The translations under genes and the position numbers were made by a program. A stretch of 64,000 nucleotides of DNA from an uncultured Marivita sp. Lineage in GTDB: Bacteria > Pseudomonadota > Alphaproteobacteria > Rhodobacterales > Rhodobacteraceae. A model generated the notes under the pieces. The model was not told where the DNA came from. It ran no database searches and saw only the letters and a list, made by a program, of their open reading frames with translations. The DNA is taken from assembly GCF_947488135.1 (NCBI RefSeq), contig NZ_CANKYW010000010.1, positions 23,431 to 87,430 of the forward strand, written 5' to 3'. This document shows, one piece after another, positions 36,613 to 46,300 of the stretch; position 1 is the stretch's first letter; every line of letters starts with the position of its first letter.

Positions 36613-37902
36613 TCAGTCCGCAAACCCCGTAAGGCGCGGGATGGTCATGGATATCTCGGGGATGAAGGTGATGAGGAAAATCACCACGATCTCGATGGCG
36701 AGGAACGGCAGAATCGCCTTGGAAATGGTCTCGACCCGTTCGCCCGAAACGCTGGAGGCGACAAACAGCACCAGCCCCATCGGCGGCGTGGCCAGGCCCA
36801 CGGTCAGGTTCACCGACATGATGATGGCAAAGTGGATCGGATCGACACCAAGGTCCACGAAGATCGGACCGAGGATGGGTCCGAGGATGATGATGGCGGG
36901 GCCTGCGTCGAGGAACATGCCCACGACGAAGAGCAGCAGGTTGATCAGGAACAAGAGGATCAAGGGGTTCTCGGACAGCCCGAGAACGAACTCTGCGAGA
37001 ATTTCAGGCGTGTGCGACAGCGACACCACCGTCTTGAACGCCATCGCGGCGCCAACCAGCAACAGCACCGTGGCCGAGGTCATCGCGGCGCGCATGAAGA
37101 CGTCGGGCAGGTCCCTGAGCTTGAGCGTGTTCAGAACGAACATGCCGATGATGATGGCATAGCCCACGGCCACGGCGGCGGCCTCGGTCGGGGTGAAGAC
37201 ACCGGCCAGGATACCGCCCAGGATGATCACCGGCGTCATCAGCGGGAAGAACGCCTTGAGCGATGCCTGTCCCCGTTCGCCCCAGCTTGCCTTGGCGCGT
37301 GAGGCCGGAAAGCCATAGCGGTCGGCCTGTAACTTGACCATCAGCATCAGGCCCACCCCGACGAGGATGCCCGGGACAATGCCCGCGAGGAACAGCGCGG
37401 CAACGGACTCGCCCATGACGTAGGCATAGATGATCATGATGCCTGAGGGCGGGATGATGGGACCAATGACCGAGCTGGCAGCGGTGATCGCAGCAGCGAA
37501 TTTGCGGGTGTAGCCTTCCTTTTCCATGGCCGGGATCAGCATGGAGCCGAGCGCCGAGGTGTCCGCCACCGCAGACCCGGACAGTCCCGCGAACAGCATC
37601 GAGGACAACACGTTCACATGCGCAAGCCCGCCCCGGAAATGGCCCATCATCGCCTGGCTGAATTCCACCAGCCGCATGGTGATGCCGCCCCGGTTCATCA
37701 ACTCGCCCGCCAGCATGAAGAACGGGATCGCCATGAGCGGGAAAGAGGCCATGCCGTTATAGACATTGCGGTAGAGCAGGATCAGGTCGCGGTCCTGACC
37801 GTTGAGCCAAAGCAGAATGCCTGGTGCCGCGAGCATCCCGAAGAAGACCGGCAATCCGATCATCAGGAAGAGCAGGAACAGGGGCAGGAACCAGACCAGC
37901 AT
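36613..37902 (-). CDS. dctM: TRAP transporter large permease (DctM)
   Basis: The 429-residue integral membrane protein has about 12-13 hydrophobic helices and the DctM patterns GLSGSAVADTSALGSMLIPAM and IIPPSGIMIIYA. It drives Na+-coupled uptake with DctQ and DctP. It starts 5 bases after dctQ. Confidence 0.94.
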   Translation of the reverse strand: MLVWFLPLFLLFLMIGLPVFFGMLAAPGILLWLNGQDRDLILLYRNVYNGMASFPLMAIPFFMLAGELMNRGGITMRLVEFSQAMMGHFRGGLAHVNVLSSMLFAGLSGSAVADTSALGSMLIPAMEKEGYTRKFAAAITAASSVIGPIIPPSGIMIIYAYVMGESVAALFLAGIVPGILVGVGLMLMVKLQADRYGFPASRAKASWGERGQASLKAFFPLMTPVIILGGILAGVFTPTEAAAVAVGYAIIIGMFVLNTLKLRDLPDVFMRAAMTSATVLLLVGAAMAFKTVVSLSHTPEILAEFVLGLSENPLILLFLINLLLFVVGMFLDAGPAIIILGPILGPIFVDLGVDPIHFAIIMSVNLTVGLATPPMGLVLFVASSVSGERVETISKAILPFLAIEIVVIFLITFIPEISMTIPRLTGFAD

Positions 37903-37907
37903 CAGGC

Positions 37908-38486
37908 TTACTCCACCGTCAATTCGGCATCATAGGCGGGGCGCAGACGGTCTTCCCCTCCGGCCAGCGTGATGAGATTGCGCAGGATCAATTCGATATT
38001 GACGACAAGGAGCAGCCAAAGGCCAATCACCAACGAAGCGATCTGCCAGGAGTTGGGCATCTTCACCCAGCCATCCGGCGTCGGGTATTTGAGAGACGCG
38101 CTTTTGAACTTGCCCGCAAGGCTGGTCATTTCGCCCAGCCCCATCTGCGCGCCGATATACAGCACCGCACCAGAGATCAGCAGCAGCACCAGCGCAAGAA
38201 ATGCAGCGCCGCGTTTCGGTAGGGCAGAGGAAAGGACCTCGAGCGCCACGAACCCGCCGCGCCGATAAGCCGAGGGCGCAATGGCGGCGGTCATCCAGAG
38301 CATCAGGAAAATGGCCAACTCTTCGGGCCAAGGCAGGGCGTTGCCCAAAACGTACCGACAAAAGACTTGTAGAAGGATGGCGCAGACCATCAGGCCGATC
38401 GCGACAATCGCAATCCAACGCCCGATGCGCAGGACGATGTCGAGCGTGACCTCCAATGGTCTCAGCAGCCAAAGCAATATGGCCAT
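37908..38486 (-). CDS. dctQ: TRAP transporter small permease (DctQ)
   Basis: ATG 38486 has GGAGG about 10 bases upstream and gives a 192-residue, four-helix membrane protein. The DctQ signature FCRYVLGNALPWPEELAIFL is present. It pairs with DctM; the two are separate polypeptides here. Confidence 0.9.
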   Translation of the reverse strand: MAILLWLLRPLEVTLDIVLRIGRWIAIVAIGLMVCAILLQVFCRYVLGNALPWPEELAIFLMLWMTAAIAPSAYRRGGFVALEVLSSALPKRGAAFLALVLLLISGAVLYIGAQMGLGEMTSLAGKFKSASLKYPTPDGWVKMPNSWQIASLVIGLWLLLVVNIELILRNLITLAGGEDRLRPAYDAELTVE

Positions 38487-38509
38487 GACTGGCCTCCTCC
38501 CGTGTCCCA

Positions 38510-38529
38510 CATCGGCCTCCTCGCCGATG
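38510..38529 (-). other. Hairpin between the reductase and TRAP genes
   Basis: CATCGGC (38510-38516) and GCCGATG (38523-38529) form a perfect 7-bp stem with a 6-base loop in the 71-base gap. It could set the expression ratio of oxidation to transport genes in a shared transcript. Confidence 0.4.
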
Positions 38530-38557
38530 GCTCCGTTTATTGTGTTATCGGAGCGGT

Positions 38558-39064
38558 TTATGTCGGTTCAGTAAAGCCTCCGTAGCGTCCGCTGTAAAAC
38601 AAAAGCGGGTCTCCGTCCCGCGACGTGACCTTGGTGACGCGTGCCACAACAATCGAATGGTCGCCGCCGTCATATTCTGCGGTCTTGGTGCATTCGAACC
38701 GGCTCAGGCAATTGTCCAGAAGCGGCACGCCATGATCGCCCACATGCCAGTCGAACTGATCGAACGGATTTCCGTCCCGCGCGAAGGCCTTGCACAGCCC
38801 GGCCTGTTCCGCAGCGACCACGTGAATGGCAAAGTGATCGGCGGCCATGAAGAACGGATACCGGCTCGAGGATTTGGCCGGCGACCAGAGCACCAGCGGC
38901 GGATCGAGCGAGACCGACGCAAAGCTGTTGGCGGTGATGCCCAGCGGTCCGTCGCCCGTGTCGCAGGTCACGACGGTGACGCCCGTGCCGAACCGGCCAA
39001 GCGCATGGCGATAGTCGCGCGCTGTGTCCAGCGTAGGTTCAAAGCTGTGCGTCAAGGCATTCAT
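38558..39064 (-). CDS. Flavin reductase-family protein
   Basis: The 168-residue protein belongs to the flavin reductase-like domain family (split-barrel FMN fold): FGTGVTVVT, GITANSFASVSLDPPLVLW and the C-terminal FYSGRYGGF are typical. Such proteins supply reduced flavin to two-component monooxygenases. The SsuD-like monooxygenase two genes upstream in the same operon is the obvious partner. Confidence 0.87.
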   Translation of the reverse strand: MNALTHSFEPTLDTARDYRHALGRFGTGVTVVTCDTGDGPLGITANSFASVSLDPPLVLWSPAKSSSRYPFFMAADHFAIHVVAAEQAGLCKAFARDGNPFDQFDWHVGDHGVPLLDNCLSRFECTKTAEYDGGDHSIVVARVTKVTSRDGDPLLFYSGRYGGFTEPT

Positions 39065-39072
39065 CGCTGTTC

Positions 39073-39960
39073 TCAGGCCACTTCATGTCCAAGGGCGTGT
39101 GTGTAGAGGTCAAACCAAGTCTCCCGGTCGATCTGGATTTTCGCAGCATCGCCGATGCGTGCGATGCGGTCCAGATTGTTGGTGCCGAGGACAGGTAGAA
39201 TGCGCGACGGATGCGCCAAGAGCCAGGCGACCGCGACGGCGGCTTCGTCAACGCCGTGATCGTCACCGATCTTCTTGAGTGCAGCGCGCAAGGCGGCGTT
39301 CTTGCCGTCGAACAAGGCGCCACCGCCAAGCGGCGACCACGCCATTAAGGGCTGGCCGTTCTTCTGGTGGAAGGCGATGTCACCATTGGTGAAGGGCGCG
39401 TGGTGCAGAAGGCTGATCTCGATCTGGTTGGTGACCAGGGGGGATTTCATCGATGCCTGCAACAGCTCCCAATCCCAAGGGCGGAAATTCGACACACCCA
39501 CCGCGCGCACCTTGCCCGATGCCACGACCTCGTCCAGGGCTGCACCGGTTTCGCAGGCATCCATCAACGGATCGGGACGGTGGATCAGCAGCAGGTCGAT
39601 ATGGTCGATCTTCATCAGCCGCAGCGAATGATCCACCGAGGACAGGATATGCGCGCGGGACGTGTCGTAGTGCTTGACCTTCGCATCCATGTAGCGGCCC
39701 ACTGGGGCGACGATATCGCATTTGGTCACGATTTCGATCCGGTTGCGAAGATCTTTCGTGAGCGCGTTGCCCATGATTTCCTCAGCCTCATACCCGCCGT
39801 AGATATCCGCCTGATCCATCGTCGTGATGCCCTGATCGAGGCACGCGCTGATCTTGTTGCGGATATGCTCCACGCTGGTGTCGGCATCGTCGCCAAGCCG
39901 CCACATGCCGTAGACGAGGCGGCTCATTTCGAGGTCGTCGGTGAATGTGACGCGGTCCAT
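39073..39960 (-). CDS. Aldo/keto reductase (YdhF-like)
   Basis: This 295-residue (beta/alpha)8 protein shows the AKR catalytic set: Asp and Tyr in DQADIYGGY, Lys in VTKCDI and His in IHRPDPLMD. The later GVSNF and LPVLGTNNLDRI contact the cofactor in the family. ATG 39960 is chosen because GAGAGG is then 6 bases away; another ATG lies 6 bases upstream. It could reduce an aldehyde or ketone made by the neighbouring monooxygenase. Confidence 0.88.
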   Translation of the reverse strand: MDRVTFTDDLEMSRLVYGMWRLGDDADTSVEHIRNKISACLDQGITTMDQADIYGGYEAEEIMGNALTKDLRNRIEIVTKCDIVAPVGRYMDAKVKHYDTSRAHILSSVDHSLRLMKIDHIDLLLIHRPDPLMDACETGAALDEVVASGKVRAVGVSNFRPWDWELLQASMKSPLVTNQIEISLLHHAPFTNGDIAFHQKNGQPLMAWSPLGGGALFDGKNAALRAALKKIGDDHGVDEAAVAVAWLLAHPSRILPVLGTNNLDRIARIGDAAKIQIDRETWFDLYTHALGHEVA

Positions 39961-40007
39961 GGTCATCCTCTCAAACTCTTGTAAATGATTTCGCAACCGC
40001 TCTCTGA

Positions 40008-40054
40008 CAGATTCTTCGTAGAAGAATCTGGGCGCGCTCCATAAAATTCTGGGG
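40008..40054 (+). repeat. Palindrome-plus-tail repeat, copy 1
   Basis: CAGATTCTTC (40008-40017), GTA and GAAGAATCTG (40021-40030) form a perfect 10-bp stem. It is followed by GGCGCGCTCCATAAAATTCT. The stem position and the tail GGCGCGC-CCATAAAATTCTGG recur at 55150-55196, with T or C at one tail position. It lies between the monooxygenase and aldo/keto reductase genes, antisense to both. Confidence 0.75.
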
Positions 40055-40069
40055 AACGGCGCGTGGTCA

Positions 40070-41224
40070 TCAGCGACGCTCCCCCGCGCCCAGCGGTGTC
40101 AGGGGGGTGCCGGTGGGCAGACGTCCATAGGCTTCGTTCAATTGCACTGTCTTCATCTGGGGCATCACGCGAGTGCCGAAGTGGCGGCATTCGTCAAGAT
40201 GCGGATAGCCGGACAGGATGAAGGCGCGGATGCCCATCTTCTGATATTGCTCAAGTTCGGACAACACCTGATCGGTGGACCCGACCAGCGCCGCGCCGCA
40301 GCCTGACCGCGCGCGGCCCACACCGGTCCAGAGGTGCGGTTCCACGAACCCTTCCATATCCGCCAGTTCGCGGTTCTTGGCCTGATGCGATACGCCCAAC
40401 GACCCGGCATCGAGCGCACGCTCGCGGATCGACTTGCCCTGATCGTCGTCAAGTTTGCTGACGATGTGCTGGGCGTATTCCCGCGCCTCGACCTCGGTGT
40501 CGCGCACGATAACATGAACGCGCAGCCCGTAGTCCAGCGTCCGGCCATACCGTTCGGCAACGGCGTTCACATCCTTCATGCGCTGCGCCAGCGCGTCCTT
40601 GGGTTCGGGCCACATCAGGTAGACATTGCAATGCTGCCCGCAGAGTTCCAGCGCGTCGGGGGAATAGCCGCCGAAATACAAAAGCGGTCCGTTCGTCTGG
40701 TAAGGAACCGCCGGGTCGGTGGTCAGGCCTTCGAAGGAGTAGACCTCGCCTTGATAGGTGATCTCACCTTGGGTCCAAGCCTGTTTCAGGATCTCGACAA
40801 CCTCGCGTGACCGCTGGTAGCGGAATGTGCTGTCTGCCTTCTCGCCCGGAAAGTCGGACGAGATGATGTTTACGGTCAGACGCCCTTCCAGCATGTGATC
40901 CAGTGTCGCGATGGTGCGGGCCAGCATGATGGGCTGCATCTCGCCGCAGCGCACGGCTGCCAGCATGTTGATCTTTTGCGTAATCGGCGCGCAGCCGGCG
41001 ACGAAGGACAGCGTGTCCTGACCGACCTGATAGGACGACGGGCACAGGATGTTGCGGAAGCCCTGCGCCTCGGCCTCTTTCACGATGGACGAACAATGCG
41101 CCCAGCTTGACCGGAGCTTGCCGTCCGGCACGCCGAGAAACTCGTAGTCGTCCGAACACAAAGCTGCGAACCAGGACACCTCGGCCGCGTCGAGGTCGGG
41201 AGAGGTGATCGGCACGATGGTCAT
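40070..41224 (-). CDS. LLM-class FMN-dependent monooxygenase (SsuD-like)
   Basis: The 384-residue TIM-barrel protein resembles the alkanesulfonate monooxygenase branch of bacterial luciferase-like enzymes: ITQKINMLAAVRCGEMQP, DHMLEGRLTVNIISSD and FGGYSPDALELC are characteristic. It needs reduced FMN from a separate reductase, probably the gene at 38558. The substrate may be a sulfonate or another small sulfur, nitrogen or carbon compound; the neighbouring DctP suggests an anion. It is the first gene of the minus-strand operon and is divergent from gntR. Confidence 0.85.
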   Translation of the reverse strand: MTIVPITSPDLDAAEVSWFAALCSDDYEFLGVPDGKLRSSWAHCSSIVKEAEAQGFRNILCPSSYQVGQDTLSFVAGCAPITQKINMLAAVRCGEMQPIMLARTIATLDHMLEGRLTVNIISSDFPGEKADSTFRYQRSREVVEILKQAWTQGEITYQGEVYSFEGLTTDPAVPYQTNGPLLYFGGYSPDALELCGQHCNVYLMWPEPKDALAQRMKDVNAVAERYGRTLDYGLRVHVIVRDTEVEAREYAQHIVSKLDDDQGKSIRERALDAGSLGVSHQAKNRELADMEGFVEPHLWTGVGRARSGCGAALVGSTDQVLSELEQYQKMGIRAFILSGYPHLDECRHFGTRVMPQMKTVQLNEAYGRLPTGTPLTPLGAGERR

Positions 41225-41308
41225 AAGGTGTCTCCGGGGCGCATCATTTCCTCTTGCGTAGCACTCCCAAAAATGTAGATCAATAGTGTATCAATTCTGG
41301 TATCTGAC
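41225..41308. promoter_or_regulatory. Divergent control region between monooxygenase and gntR
   Basis: This 84-base gap must hold promoters for both directions. ATCAAT occurs twice (AGATCAATAGTG and GTATCAATTC) followed by GGTATC, giving overlapping direct and inverted half-sites that could be the GntR operator. I cannot fix an exact palindrome. Confidence 0.35.
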
Positions 41309-42010
41309 ATGTCCGACACTCACGCCCTGCCGAAATATGTCCAGATCAGCGAATTGCTGATCCGTGACATTCAGGCTGGCCGCTTGGTGGATGGCGAACG
41401 CCTGCCGCCCGAGCGGGACATGGCGGCGCAGCTTGGGATTTCCGTCGGCACCTTGCGCAAATCACTGGACGAATTGACGGCGCTGGGCCTGCTCGAGCGG
41501 GTGCAGGGCTCGGGCAACTACATTTGCGCACAGGAGGACGCGCAATCCGTCTACGCTTTCTTCCGGGTCGAACTGATCGAGGGCGGTGGGTTGCCCACGG
41601 CAGAGCTTGTGTCGGTGGATCGCCTGGTCAAGCCCGACGGCCTTCCGCATTTTGGTAGCGCGCCGGAGGGCCATCGCATCCGCCGGTTGCGGCGGTTGAA
41701 TGGTGTGCCTGCCGTGCTTGAAGAGATTTGGCTGGACGGAGGTTTCGTCGACCGGATCGATGCGGAGGCTTTGCGGGAGTCGCTTTACCTCTACTACCGC
41801 GAGACGCTCGGGCTCTGGATCACCAAGGCGGTGGACAGGCTCGACCTGACAAGCGTGCCGGATTGGGCGCCTTCCGGCTTCGGCAAGTCGCCGGGCCAGC
41901 CCTGCATGCGCGCCACGCGGATCGGCTATGGGCCGGAAGGCACACCTGCGGAAGCCTCATGGAACTGGATCAACACAGACGTCGCGCGCTACGTCGCGCG
42001 CATCACCTAG
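41309..42010 (+). CDS. GntR-family (HutC type) transcriptional regulator
   Basis: The 233-residue protein has an N-terminal winged helix (about 8-75) with ERLPPERDMAAQLGISVGTLRKSLDEL. A C-terminal UTRA ligand-binding domain carries RIRRLRRLNGVPAVLEEIWLDG, in which the effector usually binds. It probably represses the divergent oxidation/TRAP operon and perhaps its downstream dehydrogenase gene until the substrate is present. The end of the gene overlaps a 28-bp tandem duplication. Confidence 0.9.
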   Translation: MSDTHALPKYVQISELLIRDIQAGRLVDGERLPPERDMAAQLGISVGTLRKSLDELTALGLLERVQGSGNYICAQEDAQSVYAFFRVELIEGGGLPTAELVSVDRLVKPDGLPHFGSAPEGHRIRRLRRLNGVPAVLEEIWLDGGFVDRIDAEALRESLYLYYRETLGLWITKAVDRLDLTSVPDWAPSGFGKSPGQPCMRATRIGYGPEGTPAEASWNWINTDVARYVARIT

Positions 42011-42040
42011 GCCGCGCTAGGTCGCGCGCATCACCTGAAG
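41985..42040 (+). repeat. 28-bp tandem duplication at the end of gntR
   Basis: CGCGCTACGTCGCGCGCATC.. at 41985-42012 is repeated as CGCGCTAGGTCGCGCGCATC.. at 42013-42040 with few changes. The first copy encodes the last eight residues and stop of gntR; the second fills the gap before the next gene and supplies GAAGGA, its ribosome binding site. It appears to be a recent slippage duplication. Confidence 0.8.
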
Positions 42041-42047
42041 GACAGCC

Positions 42048-43139
42048 ATGACGATCATCAATTACGGCATCATCGGATGCGGCATGATGGGGCAGGAACA
42101 CCTGCGCAATATCGCCCTGCTCGAAGGCGCGCGGGTTGCGGCGATCTTCGAGCCCGATGAAATCATGGCGGCCGCGGCCAAGGCGATCGCGCCCAATGCC
42201 AAGCTGGAGGCGTCGATGGCTGACCTGCTGTCGCGGGATGATCTGGATTGTCTGCTGGTGGCCAGCCCGAACCATTGCCACATCGACGCGCTGGAGCAGA
42301 TCGCGGAACTGAACCCGCTGCCGCTTTTGATGGAGAAGCCGCTTTACACCGATCCGGCGGATATCGCGCGCGTCGATGCAATCGCGGCCAGCTATCCCGC
42401 GCCGATCTGGGTGGCGATGGAATACCGCTATATGCCGCCGATCCAGGTCTTCGCCGAGGAAGCACAGCGCGCCACCGGCGGGGTGAAGATGCTGACGATC
42501 CGAGAACACCGTTTTCCGTTCCTGCACAAGGTGGGGGACTGGAACCGCTTTAACCGCAACACCGGGGGCACTCTGGTCGAAAAGTGCTGTCACTTCTTCG
42601 ACCTGATGCGCCTGATCCTTGAATCGGACCCGGTGCGCGTCACTGCGAGCGCCGGGCAGGAGGTCAACCACAAGGACGAGACCTATGATGGCCAGGTGCC
42701 GGACATTTGGGACAGCGCCTACGTCATCGTCGACTTCGCAAATGGCGCACGGGCGATGCTGGAATTGTGCATGTATGCCGAGGGCTCGAAATACCAGGAA
42801 GAGATCAGCGCGGTCGGTCCGAACGGCAAGATCGAAGCCTTCGTCCCGGGGCCGGGCCGGTTCTGGCCCACGCATCTGGGGGCGCCGCCCGTGCCGCAGG
42901 TGATCATCAGCCCGCGTCATCCGAAGGGGCCGCAGGCGGTCGATATCCCGGTCGATCCGACGATTCTCGAAGCCGGCGATCACAACGGATCGACCTTTTA
43001 TCAGCACGCGCGGTTCCTTGAGCTCGTGCGCAATGGGGGCACGCCGGAAGTGTCCATCGGGGACGGTGCATGGGCTGTACGTATGGGGCTTGCGGCACAA
43101 AACGCGGCGGCGTCACAAACCGTGATCGACAGATTTTAG
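42048..43139 (+). CDS. Gfo/Idh/MocA-family oxidoreductase
   Basis: This 363-residue NAD(P)-dependent dehydrogenase has an N-terminal Rossmann motif GIIGCGMMGQEH, the family MEKPLYTDP (catalytic Lys of EKP) and the C-terminal barrel with GGTLVEKCCHFFDLMR. Members oxidise sugars, inositols and related polyols. GAAGGA lies 5 bases before the ATG. It follows gntR closely and may belong to the same regulon. Confidence 0.88.
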   Translation: MTIINYGIIGCGMMGQEHLRNIALLEGARVAAIFEPDEIMAAAAKAIAPNAKLEASMADLLSRDDLDCLLVASPNHCHIDALEQIAELNPLPLLMEKPLYTDPADIARVDAIAASYPAPIWVAMEYRYMPPIQVFAEEAQRATGGVKMLTIREHRFPFLHKVGDWNRFNRNTGGTLVEKCCHFFDLMRLILESDPVRVTASAGQEVNHKDETYDGQVPDIWDSAYVIVDFANGARAMLELCMYAEGSKYQEEISAVGPNGKIEAFVPGPGRFWPTHLGAPPVPQVIISPRHPKGPQAVDIPVDPTILEAGDHNGSTFYQHARFLELVRNGGTPEVSIGDGAWAVRMGLAAQNAAASQTVIDRF

Positions 43140-43155
43140 ACACAGTTCGACCGTA

Positions 43156-43190
43156 TTTTCCCCGCAACACTCTGCGGTGACGGGGGAAAA
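43156..43190. other. Hairpin between the dehydrogenase and adhesin genes
   Basis: TTTTCCCC (43156-43163) pairs with GGGGAAAA (43183-43190), with an inner CCGC/GCGG pairing around AACACTCT. It lies 16 bases past the dehydrogenase stop and probably ends that transcript. The remaining bases up to 43307 should hold the adhesin promoter, which I cannot place. Confidence 0.45.
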
Positions 43191-43307
43191 AGCGAATCAT
43201 TTCCGCACTTCACGCTTTGCGGTTAACGATTTTTCGGCTAACTCCCGCTCAGAGCAATAATATGCCGAACCCGAAAACGGGCGGCTTTGAGGTAGAGCGG
43301 TGTTGTT

Positions 43308-46300
43308 ATGAATGCGATTAATTTCGTTGTCCGTACCCGTACGGGTGCGATCGAGCGTGGTGTCGTTGGTGCTGAGGATCAGGGGTATCTGATCGACGCC
43401 GCTGGTGGCCGCGAAATCTCTCTCAATCTGCATCGAACCGATCTGCGCAGCTACGATCGCGCCGGGAACGATCTGCAGATCACACTCGCCGATGGGCGGG
43501 TCATCATTCTTGAAGACTATTTCGGCTCTGATGGGGCAAGCCGGTTGTTCCTCAGCACGGATGGCGTGCTGAGCGAGGTGGCTTTCGCACAGGGCGACGG
43601 CGGGACGCTGTTTGCGCAATACGCGGATGTCGCTGCCTGGGGCAAATGGAGCCCGGACGATTCCCTGATCTTCTTCGATCGCGCAGAGGTTGTCGCGGGC
43701 GATCTTGTCGCGGCCGACGATGAAGGTGGCGTGTCGATGCTGGCGGCCGGGCTTCTGGCCGGTGGCGGGATGCTGCCCTGGCTGGCGGGCGGCGCAGCCG
43801 TTGCCACGGGCGCGGCTGTTATCGGCGGCAACGGTGATGGAGGCGGTGACGGCGGCGGTGGCCTTGTCGGCAACGAGGGCGACAGCGGTGGCCCGAAGAC
43901 CCCGACGGTGAACGACGGCGAATACGTGATCGGCGGCGACGGCCTGACCGACGACGACCGGACCATTCTTGTCAGCGGCACTGCCAACGAAGGGGATACC
44001 GTGATCGTCGTCATCGGCGACAAGACAGAGACCACGACGACAGGCTCTGACGGGACGTGGGAGGTGATCTTCACCGGACCCAATTTCCCGGCAGACGGCG
44101 AATACACCACCGACGTGACCGTGATCGGCGACGAAGGCGAAACCGTCCTTGTTGGACCGGACGTCATCATCGACACGAAACCCCCGGCGTTGACCATCAC
44201 CAGCGGTACGACGGCGAGCGGCGAGATCATCACTGAAAGTGAATTCGACGGCGGCGCGACCGTCACCGGCACGACCGAGATCGGCGCTTCGGTCGTCCTG
44301 ATCGCGGGCGGCGTGAGCCATGTCGCGGATGTCGACGCTCAGGGAAATTGGAGCGTGACGCTCAGCAGTTCGACCTTCGAACGCGGTGAATACGTGGAAA
44401 GCATCCGCGTCATCGCAACCGACAGTTTCAACAACTCGACCACCATCAATGACGGGATCGAGATCGACACGGTTTCTGGTGTGACCATCAACACCACGAC
44501 CATCGAAACCGACGGCATCATCAACGCCGAAGAGCGGACCGACGGCGTTGACGTGACCGGCACCACCGATCCCGGATCGACGGTCCTGGTGGAGATGAAC
44601 GGCTACACCCGCACCGCCAACGTCGACGCGCAGGGCAACTGGAGCGTGACCTTCGTCGCGACCGAAATCCCGGTGGGTGAACGGGACCTGACCATCAACG
44701 CAACCGCGACCGATGGCGTGGGCAATGTGAGCACCGCGTCAGGCGAAGTGCGGCTTGATACCTGGGTGCGCAATTTCGACATCACCAGCCAGGCCGGCGG
44801 TGCGGACGGTATCGTGAACGCCGAAGAAGCGATGCAGGGCATGACCGTCACGGGCACGACAGAGCCGGGCGCGACCGTTTCGGTATCGCTGGGCGGTGTA
44901 TCGCGGTCGGCCAGCGTCGATGCGAATGGCAACTGGACGGTGACCTTCATGGCAGCCGAGCTGCCCGCAGGCGAACAGACCGCGATGCTGACGGCCAGTT
45001 CCACCGATCCGGCGGGCAACACCGCGGTCGAGACACGCAGCGTGATCTTCGACACCGATGCGGGCCTGCTCACGATCAGCCCGGAGCCGATCGAGACCGA
45101 CGATATCGTGAACAATGTCGAAGCCTCCGATGGCGTGACCATCACCGGCACCTCCACCCCGAACCAGATGGTCGATGTGACGCTGGACGGTGTGAGCAAG
45201 ACGGTTCAAACCGACGCCTCGGGCATCTGGCGCGCGAATTACCTCGCGGGCGAAGTGCGCGCGGGCGAATACGAAGCACAGATCACCGCGCACACAGTGG
45301 ATGCCGCAGGCAACGAATTGACCCGGACGGACACCGTCATGGTCGACACCTTCGTGCGGAACTTCACGGTCAGCTCAAACCCCGTGACTGCGGACAATAT
45401 CGTCAATAACGCGGAGCAGGGTCAGGGCGTGACCCTGACTGGTACCACCGAGCCGGGCGCAACTGTCACCGTTGTCATCGAAGGTGTGAGCCGCGCTGCG
45501 AACGTGGACTCGAACGGCAACTGGAGCGCGACCTTCTCGGGCGTCGATATTCCGGACGGCACGTACACGACGACCGCTCAGATCAGTTCCCAAGACCGGG
45601 CGGGCAACGTCGCAATGACGACCAAGACTTTCCAGGTCGACACCGAAGTGGTTCCGCTCACCTCGAACAGCCGTCCCGGCGGTGCCGATGGAGTGCTGAA
45701 CGAAGCGGAATCTTCGCAAGGCTTTACACTGACCGGCCAGGTCGAACAGGGATCGAGCGTGGTGGTCACCATCGGTGGTCAGCAGATGAACGCACAGGTC
45801 AGCGCCGGTGGCGCATGGTCCGTGGCGGTTCCTGCGAGCCTGATCCCGATCGTCAACGGCGAAAACGTCGCCATCCAGATCGCGGCAACGGATCGCGCTG
45901 GTAACACGCGGTCGATCACCGAAAACATGACGGTGGACAATGTGGCGCCCGATGCACCGGACATGGTGGAAATCAGCCGGACCCAGGCACAGCAGGTCTC
46001 CGGCATCAGGCTCGCGTCCTCGGATGACGCGATCTCCATCGAACAGGTCAGTTCGTCAGGCGGAAACGGTGCTCCGGAATTGGTGTCCTTTGTCGAGACC
46101 GACATCGGAAATACCGGGCAAACAGCTTATTCGTTCAGCAATCCCGTGCCGGATGGATCACACCTCGTGGTCACGGCAACGGATTCTGCGGGCAATAGCT
46201 CGGGAACCTACATCGTCGTCGATAACTCGAAAACGGCGCAGGAAAACGTGACGCTGGCCGGGTCCATCGGCAATCGTGAAATCGACACGATCGACCTCGA

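Noticed and set aside
35283..36632. A 449-codon open frame antisense to dctP
   Set aside because: It mirrors the codon structure of dctP, has no ribosome binding site or domain, and begins in hairpin repeats.
43197..44321. A 374-codon minus-strand open frame at the start of the adhesin gene
   Set aside because: It is a high-GC shadow of the adhesin reading frame with no recognisable protein features.
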